From Pirellulales bacterium (lineage in GTDB: Bacteria > Planctomycetota > Planctomycetia > Pirellulales > DATAWG01): a stretch of DNA of 37,739 nucleotides. The position numbers were made by a program, and so were the translations under genes. The stretch covers positions 1 through 37,739 of the forward strand of contig DASZFO010000071.1 of assembly GCA_035939775.1 (NCBI GenBank). The letters are read 5' to 3'. Below the pieces are notes generated by a model, which ran no database searches, had not been told where the DNA came from, and was given only the letters and a program-made list of their open reading frames with translations. This document shows, in pieces, positions 22,585 through 28,188 of the stretch. How positions within the stretch are numbered: position 1 is the first letter of the stretch; every line of letters begins with the position of its first letter.

Positions 22585-22836
22585 ATGGCAGTCCATGTCC
22601 ACCACGCGTTCGAGAAGGGTGACGATGACAGCGGCGAGAACCCGATGGAGAAAATGAGTGAGATGTTCGGGCCGGGTCACGTCGATCAAGCCGTTCGCTC
22701 CGCGATTCTGGCGTGCTGGATGGCGCTGCCCAAGGAACGCCGCAACGTCGAAGAAGTCGAGAAGGAAGTGCGTCGTATCTTAGAGCGCGCGCTCGCCAAC
22801 TTCCGCGAAGACGCGACATCGTTCGGCCGTCATTAA
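22585..22836 (+). CDS. Conserved small acidic helical protein
   Basis: This 83-residue protein has a His-rich start (MAVHVHHAFEKGDDDSG), then FGPGHVDQAVRSAILACWMALPKE and a long charged helix (VEEVEKEVRRILERALANF), ending REDATSFGRH. From memory, similar short proteins are widespread in planctomycetes, without known function. AGGAGG lies 6 nt before ATG 22585, one of the best ribosome sites in the window. Transcription could start at cassette copy 7. Confidence 0.75.
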   Translation: MAVHVHHAFEKGDDDSGENPMEKMSEMFGPGHVDQAVRSAILACWMALPKERRNVEEVEKEVRRILERALANFREDATSFGRH

Positions 22837-22979
22837 GCGGAACCGATCTTGAACAACCCACGCGACGGCCGCCGATAAGAACCGCCAACAACCTCACAAC
22901 CTCGAACAGCCTCCGCACGCGGAACTGGAAGCGGCGGCGGATTGGCCCAAGGTTCTCGGCGGGGTTTTTCACGCGCTGG

Positions 22980-22994
22980 TATAATGCGGCCATG
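22980..22994 (+). promoter_or_regulatory. TATAAT-GCGGCC-ATG leaderless-type start
   Basis: A perfect TATAAT (22980-22985) is followed by GCGGCC and ATG 22992, as in the cassettes, but the upstream part differs and no TTGCTC is present. Confidence 0.5.
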
Positions 22995-23291
22995 AGCATG
23001 TCGTTTCAACTCTCGAAGCGGACGATTTCTTACGCCTTGGGGTGGCTGTGCCTGGCGATAGCGGCCGGTGGGTGGGGAGTCATCTCAGTCGGCGGTGATT
23101 CGACAGTAACGGCCTTTGGGTTCATACTCGCCTTCAACTGTTTTTGGGCGGCGATTGAATCATTGCGCGGGCGTCGTTTCGCCCGCATCGCTCTTGATCG
23201 GGCGATTCTCGTACTTGTAATGATGATGGGCTATTGGATCTTGCGAACCATACCGCTGTCGGACAGCGACCCAGGGATGCCCACCGGCTAG
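22992..23291 (+). CDS. Small membrane protein, MSM-FQLS family, paralogue 1
   Basis: This 99-residue protein reads MSMSFQLSKRTISYALGWLC, with hydrophobic helices at about 14-32, 39-55 and 67-84. It aligns with the protein at 25198-25476 (MSMPFQLSIGRILRAMAWLL; both continue LAIAAG-W). The function is unknown. Start ATG 22992 is fixed by the paralogue and by the TATAAT six bases upstream. A longer open frame to 22713 overlaps the preceding gene and is rejected. Confidence 0.7.
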   Translation: MSMSFQLSKRTISYALGWLCLAIAAGGWGVISVGGDSTVTAFGFILAFNCFWAAIESLRGRRFARIALDRAILVLVMMMGYWILRTIPLSDSDPGMPTG

Positions 23292-23342
23292 TTTTTCCTT
23301 GGCAAATCGGCACCGGTATCACCGCCCGGCCGCGCGTATCGC

Positions 23343-23381
23343 TTGCTCCGGCTGTCCGCGGTCGCGGATAATGCGGCAATT
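23343..23381 (+). promoter_or_regulatory. Leaderless-type promoter cassette, copy 8 (start triplet ATT)
   Basis: TTGCTC (23343-23348), 18 bp, GATAAT (23367-23372), GCGGCA, then ATT. The following gene uses a normal ribosome site 42 nt downstream, so here the cassette would give a leadered mRNA. Confidence 0.5.
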
Positions 23382-23420
23382 CCCGGAGATCGCATTACTC
23401 GAATCGTTGGAGGGCCTGGA

Positions 23421-24170
23421 ATGCGCAAGTTGTTTTTCGGAGCCTTTGTCCTGGCCGTTTCACTAGCTCGTGTTGCGAGGGCCGACGATCAGGCCGACGC
23501 CAAGGCGATCCTCGACGACGGCATCAAGGCTCATGGCGGCGAGTCTGAATTGCTCAAGTTGACTCGTCTGCACTGCAAGAGCAAGGGCACATGGTACGAC
23601 GGCGACAAGCAGACTCCCTGTTCCTACGAGACCTACTTTGACGGCAGCGACAAGGGGCGGATTATGTCGTTTGATGAAGACAATAAACTCAGGAGAATCG
23701 AGGTTTTCAATGGCAAGGACGTGTGGGAGAAAGACGACGACCAGGAGACCGAGACGCTTTCGGGCGAGCGACTGAAGGACCGACAGGAATTGATGTACGA
23801 CAACTGGGCAACCCAGCTTTTTCCCTTGAAAGCCGAGGATTTCCACTTGTCCATCCTCGACGAGACCGAGGTTGACGGACGGAAGGCAGTTGGCATCCTT
23901 GTCAAGCACGAGCGACACGAACCGTTGAAGCTGTATTTCGACAAGGAAACCCATCTGCTTGTGAAGGTCCAAGGCAAATTCAAGAACCTGGACGACGGCA
24001 AGGAGCACGATGAAGAAGCCGTTTATTCGGACTATCGAGACGTGCAGGAGACGAAGCAGCCATTCAGGTGCAAAACGTTCTCGGACAAAAAAGCGGACAC
24101 TGATCTTCATCTTACGGAAATGACGCCATACGATAAGCCGCTCGACGAAAAGTTGTTCCTCAAACCGTGA
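23421..24170 (+). CDS. LolA-like exported protein
   Basis: This 249-residue protein has a signal peptide (MRKLFFGAFVLAVSLARVARA) and a periplasmic domain with alternating beta strands. It begins DDQADAKAILDDGIKAHGGE, a start typical of planctomycete proteins annotated as outer-membrane lipoprotein-sorting (LolA/LolB-like) proteins, and includes EVFNGKDVWEKDDD and LKLYFDKETHLLVKVQGKF. Such folds have a half-barrel that can hold lipid; an actual role in lipoprotein sorting is not shown. ATG 23421 is supported by GGAGG about 9 nt upstream. Confidence 0.72.
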   Translation: MRKLFFGAFVLAVSLARVARADDQADAKAILDDGIKAHGGESELLKLTRLHCKSKGTWYDGDKQTPCSYETYFDGSDKGRIMSFDEDNKLRRIEVFNGKDVWEKDDDQETETLSGERLKDRQELMYDNWATQLFPLKAEDFHLSILDETEVDGRKAVGILVKHERHEPLKLYFDKETHLLVKVQGKFKNLDDGKEHDEEAVYSDYRDVQETKQPFRCKTFSDKKADTDLHLTEMTPYDKPLDEKLFLKP

Positions 24171-24200
24171 GCAGGTGACTCGGCTGGCACGGCCAAGCAT

Positions 24201-24234
24201 CCAGCCGCCCGCGGTCGGGGATAATGCGGCCATG
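24201..24234 (+). promoter_or_regulatory. Leaderless-type promoter cassette, copy 9 (no -35)
   Basis: GATAAT (24220-24225), GCGGCC and ATG 24232 are kept, but the TTGCTC part is replaced. A GTGACTCGGCTGG block upstream (24174-24186) also precedes copy 10. Confidence 0.5.
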
Positions 24235-25119
24235 ACAATCCAGTTCGGTCTGAGAGCAATCTACCGCAACATGAGCGCCGCCAAGTTCACCATCGCGTTT
24301 TGCGTTTTCGTAGCGCACGCAGGCGTTGCGTCGGTTCCCGACGGATTGTCGTTACGCTGGCTACGGGCGGCGCGGGCGTGCGGGCAAGTCACCGAACCAA
24401 AGCCGGCGGATCATCGAGTCTCGGGCGAACTAACCGGCCGATTCCTCGTTCACGGAAAGCTTGCTCCACCGATTGTCTTTGGCCCGATCATGCCGCGTAC
24501 GGGCAAGCGGATTACGGATGACTCTCTTAGCGTGTCCGGCGAACAGCAGGCGCTAGCGAACGTTATCGTGTATTTGGCGCGCGGCGCCGACGGCGGGCGA
24601 CCACCCGCGATCGCCGACGAGAAGCCGAATTCCGACCCGGTCATCATTTCGATCTTCGATGGCCACCTTGTCCCCCGCGTGGTCGGCTTAAGAGACACCC
24701 AGGCGCTCGTTATCGACAACTTTGACGATGACTCGTGCTTTTTCAGCTTCAATCCGACAGAAATTGGCCCACGAGTCCGCGTCGATTCCATGTCGCGGGC
24801 AGTCGTGCGAGTTACCAAGGCTCGGCGGTATCCGGGCGAGATCGAGTGCAATGCCCATGATTGGTTGCGAGGATTCGTCTATGTGTCGGATGATCCGTAC
24901 TTTGCCGTCAGCGACGACGACGGGCGATTCACCATCAAGAATGTTCCGGTCGGGCAATGGGTGTTCGCCGCATGGCACGAACGGGCATCCAAGCTTGACG
25001 ATGTTTCTATCGATTCCAAGCCGGCCAAGTGGAACCACGGGCGATTTACGCTCACGATACGCCCCGGCGTTAATTCCTTGGGAACAGTCGAAATCCCAGC
25101 CGAGACGTTTGCGCGATGA
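24232..25119 (+). CDS. Exported cupredoxin/carboxypeptidase-regulatory-like protein
   Basis: This 295-residue protein starts at the cassette ATG. The first 13 residues (MTIQFGLRAIYRN) resemble the FQFSLR leader; a normal signal peptide begins at Met14 (MSAAKFTIAFCVFVAHAGVA). The body matches the methylamine-utilisation/plastocyanin-like plan: VIVYLARGADGG, RVVGLRDTQALVIDNFDDDS, YPGEIECNAHDWLRGFVYVS, DDPYFAVSDDDGRFTIKNVP, VGQWVFAAWHER. Type-1 copper sites in relatives use His, Cys, His and Met. Cys and one His remain (ECNAHDW), while the first His and the Met positions look replaced, so copper binding is doubtful. Secretion is likely. Confidence 0.72.
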   Translation: MTIQFGLRAIYRNMSAAKFTIAFCVFVAHAGVASVPDGLSLRWLRAARACGQVTEPKPADHRVSGELTGRFLVHGKLAPPIVFGPIMPRTGKRITDDSLSVSGEQQALANVIVYLARGADGGRPPAIADEKPNSDPVIISIFDGHLVPRVVGLRDTQALVIDNFDDDSCFFSFNPTEIGPRVRVDSMSRAVVRVTKARRYPGEIECNAHDWLRGFVYVSDDPYFAVSDDDGRFTIKNVPVGQWVFAAWHERASKLDDVSIDSKPAKWNHGRFTLTIRPGVNSLGTVEIPAETFAR

Positions 25120-25161
25120 GCCGGGACTTATCGTTACTCCAAGTGACTCGGTTGGACTCGC

Positions 25162-25200
25162 TTGCTCCGGTTGCCCGCAGTCGGGGATAATGCGGCTATG
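25162..25200 (+). promoter_or_regulatory. Leaderless-type promoter cassette, copy 10
   Basis: TTGCTC (25162-25167), 18 bp, GATAAT (25186-25191), GCGGCT, then ATG 25198. Confidence 0.6.
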
Positions 25201-25476
25201 AGCATGCCGTTTCAATTGTCGATTGGACGGATTCTCCGCGCGATGGCCTGGCTGTTGCTGGCGATCGCGGCCGGTCGGTGGTGCGTTAATTCATTAGGCG
25301 GCAGTTTTCATGTAACGTTTTTGGCGTTCGTAATCGCTTTCGGTTGCGTTGGATCGTCGGTTGCATCCTTGGAGGGTCGCGGTCTTCAATCCATCGCCGG
25401 CCACTGGGCCTACGTTGCGTGCATAATGGCGGAAGCCACCTGTCTTCCGTTTGCGTTGCACGCGATCATCCCTTAA
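25198..25476 (+). CDS. Small membrane protein, MSM-FQLS family, paralogue 2
   Basis: This 92-residue protein reads MSMPFQLSIGRILRAMAWLL with three hydrophobic segments (about 14-30, 38-56, 67-88). It is a paralogue of 22992-23291: the start, LAIAAG-W and the spacing of helices agree, while the C-terminal halves have diverged. The start is fixed by that alignment and by the cassette. No function is known. Confidence 0.7.
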   Translation: MSMPFQLSIGRILRAMAWLLLAIAAGRWCVNSLGGSFHVTFLAFVIAFGCVGSSVASLEGRGLQSIAGHWAYVACIMAEATCLPFALHAIIP

Positions 25477-25512
25477 CCGCATCTTCGTTGTCGAATTGGC
25501 GGCAAGAATCCC

Positions 25513-25551
25513 TCGCTCCGACTGCCCGCGGTCGAGGACAATGCGGCCATA
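25513..25551 (+). promoter_or_regulatory. Leaderless-type promoter cassette, copy 11 (start triplet ATA)
   Basis: TCGCTC (25513-25518), 18 bp, GACAAT (25537-25542), GCGGCC, then ATA 25549. An in-frame ATG follows 12 nt later. Confidence 0.5.
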
Positions 25552-25560
25552 CTAGCCTGG

Positions 25561-26085
25561 ATGGAAACGATGGACGTGGCGATTGTCGTGACCGTCGTAT
25601 TGCTTCTCAACGGAAATAGCTTGCGCCGTATACTGGCGACGCTGCGACGGCAGTCGCGTGCGTCCGGCGGCGCCAACCGCGGGGCTCACGCAGATGAGAA
25701 GCCTCGCCGCCGATTCCAATTCAGCCTGCGAACACTGCTGATCGGCGTCACGCTGCTCGGCGTGGCGTGTGGCTATATTGCGCGGCAAGCGGAGATGGTT
25801 CACGACCGGAGGGCGGTACTGGCAGATATCGAAAGCAACGGTGGCGGCTTTTTTTCTACCGTCCGCACTACGGCCGGGTTCTGGAACCGGTTTCCCAACT
25901 GGCCAGATCAAGCGATCGCGTCGATCGGCAGCAAGGATCAACACGACTCGCCTGCCGGAACGATGATGCGGACGATTCTTGGCGACGAAGTCGTCGTGGT
26001 CATTTGGCTGCCAACGACAGTCCCTCGATCAGAGCAGGATCGGATTAGGAAGTTTATTCCCGAAGCCTATTTGTGGAAGTTCTAG
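25561..26085 (+). CDS. FQFSLRTLL-family membrane protein
   Basis: This 174-residue protein has a first hydrophobic helix (about 4-20, MDVAIVVTVVLLLNGNSL), a basic linker, the signature RRRFQFSLRTLLIGVTLLGV with a second helix, and a soluble C-terminal part (about 75-174) with FWNRFPNWPDQAIASIG and EVVVVIWLPTTVP. It is the only complete family member in the window; fragments occur at 14116, 16313, 19232 and 26759. Its N-terminus parallels the 37-residue ORF at 21265. By that comparison the ancestral start is 25549, where ATG has become ATA, so ATG 25561 is used here. Confidence 0.72.
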   Translation: METMDVAIVVTVVLLLNGNSLRRILATLRRQSRASGGANRGAHADEKPRRRFQFSLRTLLIGVTLLGVACGYIARQAEMVHDRRAVLADIESNGGGFFSTVRTTAGFWNRFPNWPDQAIASIGSKDQHDSPAGTMMRTILGDEVVVVIWLPTTVPRSEQDRIRKFIPEAYLWKF

Positions 26086-26178
26086 CGACAGGCGAGCAAG
26101 CTCTGCCGCGCAGGCAATCCTCGGGCACCTCCCCTGCCCGGAGTCAGTCGCTCAGCGTCCCGTGACTCCACGAATCGC

Positions 26179-26217
26179 TTGCTCCTGCTGCCGGCGGTCG
26201 GGGATAATGCGGCCGGA
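26179..26217 (+). promoter_or_regulatory. Leaderless-type promoter cassette, copy 12 (start triplet GGA)
   Basis: TTGCTC (26179-26184), 18 bp, GATAAT (26203-26208), GCGGCC, then GGA. The next gene start is 65 nt downstream, giving a leadered transcript. Confidence 0.5.
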
Positions 26218-26281
26218 ATCTGGCGGCCCGTTGACGCCACGTTCAAACGCAGTCAACAATTGTCAGGCGTCATTGAGCATC

Positions 26282-26647
26282 ATGCGGCTTTCCCACATCA
26301 ACGTGACCATGCCGAAGGGATGTGAGGACATTGCGCGTTCGTTTTATGCCGGGCTTTTGGGTTTGCGGGAAATCCCCAAGCCGGAGCCGATACGCGATCG
26401 CGGCGGTGTTTGGTTTGATGCTGGCGGATTGGACGTGCATGTTTCGGTGGAGGAACAGCGGGCGGGAGCCGACTCCTATCGACACTTTGGTCTTGAGTGT
26501 GCTGACGTCGACGGATTGCGAGCGAAGTTGCAGGCCGCCGGCGTGACGACGGAGGAGGGACGCCCGGCGCCGTGGCGGCGTTTTTTCGTGCAAGATCCGT
26601 TTGGAAATCGGATTGAGTTTCACGAGACCGGCGGATTACGAGGATGA
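26282..26647 (+). CDS. Glyoxalase/VOC-superfamily protein
   Basis: This 121-residue single-domain protein has a paired beta-alpha-beta pattern: LSHINVTMPKGCEDIARSFY, GLLGLREIPKPE, GGVWFDAGGLDVHVSV, then HFGLECADVDGLRAKLQAAG, RRFFVQDPFGNRIEFHET. His5 and the late Glu (IEFHE) sit at usual metal-ligand positions. The family includes glyoxalases, dioxygenases and antibiotic-resistance proteins; the substrate cannot be told. No good ribosome site precedes ATG 26282. The gene follows cassette copy 12 and is followed closely by a MITE. Confidence 0.82.
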   Translation: MRLSHINVTMPKGCEDIARSFYAGLLGLREIPKPEPIRDRGGVWFDAGGLDVHVSVEEQRAGADSYRHFGLECADVDGLRAKLQAAGVTTEEGRPAPWRRFFVQDPFGNRIEFHETGGLRG

Positions 26648-26653
26648 GATTAA

Positions 26654-26753
26654 GAGTCTGTCCGAGAACCGCCGGGGACTGTCCCCCTTTTGCGCAGTCC
26701 GCGGAGCAAAACGGGGACTGTCCCCTTTGCCCAGGCGGTTCTCGGATAGGCTC
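26654..26753. mobile_element. 100-bp palindromic MITE-like element, arm type B
   Basis: The ends GAGTCTGTCCGAGAACCGCC and GGCGGTTCTCGGATAGGCTC form the arms. Two GGGGACTGTCCCC palindromes flank GCGCAGTCCGCGGAGCAAAA. TAA occurs on both sides (26651-26653 and 26754-26756) as a 3-bp duplication. Confidence 0.8.
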
Positions 26754-26758
26754 TAACG

Positions 26759-26875
26759 ATGCAATCCCATTTCTTCGAGCAGTCGAAGCCCAACCGCCGC
26801 CGCTTTCAATGCAGCCTGCGGAAAGCCCGCCGTTGGCCATTGATTCAGCGACAAGATCTTAGGACACTATGTTGA
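26759..26875 (+). pseudogene. Truncated FQFSLRTLL-family fragment next to a MITE
   Basis: A 38-residue frame starts two bases after the MITE target copy: MQSHFFEQSKPNRRRFQCSL, then RKARRWPLIQ and a stop at 26873-26875. The family signature is present up to SLR, then the hydrophobic helix is lost. No promoter cassette remains directly in front. Confidence 0.5.
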
Positions 26876-26932
26876 GCGCGATCGATGATTCAGCGCCGCC
26901 GCGCAGCGGTCGTCAACTCGAAAGGACACTCC

Positions 26933-27886
26933 ATGTCAAAGACTCGTCGAGAATTCTTGGCTGCGGCCGCAGTGGCTGGCACGGCAATCGCTGCTCCGGC
27001 GCTTGCGGCCACACCGCAGCAGGAGCCGACGACGCGACCGGCCTCTTCGCAGCCGCTGCGTATCGGGTTGGCGACATATTCGCTCTGGCAGTTCCGGAAC
27101 CCGGACTATCACAGCGTCGAAAAGTGCATTGATCTGGCCGCCATGTGGGGATTCGACTCGGTCGACGTGCTCCAGGTCCAGCTCGAGCACGACGACTTTC
27201 CCTATCTCCAGCAGTTGAAGCGGCGGGCGTTTACTCAGGGCCTCGACCTGCACGGCTTTTCCACGCACCAGACTTTCCTCACGGCCGATGCCGCCAAGCG
27301 CCGCACGAACGTCGAGCATACGATTTTCTGTCTCGAACAGGCGTATGCCTTGGGCATCCCCTCGATGCGCGTGCAGACCGGCACCTGGGGCACGAGCAAG
27401 GATTTCGACGATCTGATGGCTCACCGCGGGATCGAGCCGACGCCCGCCGGCCGCACGGAGGAAGAGGGCTTTAAATGGGTGATCGATTGCTTCCAGCAGT
27501 GCATCCCCACGGCGGAGAAGTGCGGCGTGACGATGGGCCTGGAAAACCATTGGGGCCTCGGCCGCACTCCCGAGGGCGTGCTCCGCGTCGTTGAAGGAGT
27601 GAACTCGCCGTGGCTGCGCGTGACTTGCGACATCGGCAATTTTCTCGAAGACCCTTACGACAAGCTCGACGCGATCGCCAAATATGCGACGTTGGTCCAT
27701 GCCAAGACGTACTACGGCGGCGGGCTTTGGTATTCGCTCGACCTCGACTACGCCCGCATCGGCGCGATGCTGAGGCGGCACAAGTACCACGGCTACGTGA
27801 CGCTGGAATTCGAAGGCAAGGAAGACCCGCGCAGCGCCGTGCCCAAAAGCCTATCGCTGCTCCGCAGCACGCTCGTGGTCGATTGA
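26933..27886 (+). CDS. TAT-exported sugar phosphate isomerase/epimerase-like TIM barrel
   Basis: This 317-residue protein has a twin-arginine signal (TRREFLAAAAVAGTAIAAPA) and an AP-endonuclease-2/xylose-isomerase-like TIM barrel: RIGLATYSLWQFRNPDYHSV, MWGFDSVDVLQVQLEHDDF, MGLENHWGLGRTPEGVLRVV, VTCDIGNFLEDPYDKLDAIA, VHAKTYYGGG, and YHGYVTLEFEGKEDP. Conserved Glu, Asp, His and Glu at barrel ends suit a divalent-metal site. Planctomycetes carry many exported paralogues, usually tied to carbohydrate use; no substrate can be named. ATG 26933 has AAGGA 6-7 nt upstream. Confidence 0.87.
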   Translation: MSKTRREFLAAAAVAGTAIAAPALAATPQQEPTTRPASSQPLRIGLATYSLWQFRNPDYHSVEKCIDLAAMWGFDSVDVLQVQLEHDDFPYLQQLKRRAFTQGLDLHGFSTHQTFLTADAAKRRTNVEHTIFCLEQAYALGIPSMRVQTGTWGTSKDFDDLMAHRGIEPTPAGRTEEEGFKWVIDCFQQCIPTAEKCGVTMGLENHWGLGRTPEGVLRVVEGVNSPWLRVTCDIGNFLEDPYDKLDAIAKYATLVHAKTYYGGGLWYSLDLDYARIGAMLRRHKYHGYVTLEFEGKEDPRSAVPKSLSLLRSTLVVD

Positions 27887-27934
27887 ATGGCCCTGAGTGA
27901 CATCGACAGACTCGTTTCATACGGCGACTCCGAC

Positions 27935-28124
27935 GTAGGATGCGTCGAGCGAAGCGCTAAGAGCCTATCCGAGAACCGCCGGGGACTGTCCCCTTTTTGC
28001 GCAGTCCGCGGAGCAAAACGGGGACTGTCCCCTTTGCCCAGGTGGTTCTCGGATAGGCTCTAACGCATCGTGAAGCGGGAGACAACTCCCGGTGCGTCCG
28101 CTCGGACTTGACGCACCCTACGCG
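27935..28124. repeat. GTAGGATGCGTC inverted repeat interrupted by a MITE
   Basis: GTAGGATGCGTC at about 27935 pairs with GACGCACCCTAC at about 28109-28120. The 100-bp MITE (27961-28060) lies between the two halves, so the older repeat appears split by it. Confidence 0.55.
27961..28060. mobile_element. 100-bp palindromic MITE-like element, arm type B
   Basis: The ends are GAGCCTATCCGAGAACCGCC and a complement with one mismatch (GGTGGTTCTCGGATAGGCTC). TAA flanks both sides (27958-27960 and 28061-28063). It is almost identical to 26654-26753. Confidence 0.8.
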
Positions 28125-28136
28125 ACTCGCACGTCA

Positions 28137-28163
28137 GCACTGGCCGACTTCGCTGGCCAGTGC
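28137..28163. terminator. GCACTGGCC/GGCCAGTGC hairpin between convergent genes
   Basis: A perfect 9-bp stem with a 9-nt loop sits in the gap between the convergent TIM-barrel and PEP-CTERM genes. There is no T-run, so termination is only inferred from position; it may be another dispersed palindrome. Confidence 0.35.
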
Positions 28164-28188
28164 CACCGGGCGCGCCTGAGTGTACTCC

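Noticed and set aside
14080-26217. Reading the 12-copy repeat as a CRISPR array
   Set aside because: The spacing between copies is irregular (hundreds to thousands of bases) and filled with genes, and no cas genes are present.
26885-26932. Longer N-terminus of the TIM-barrel protein
   Set aside because: It would bury the twin-arginine signal behind 16 residues; the ATG at 26933 has a good ribosome site.
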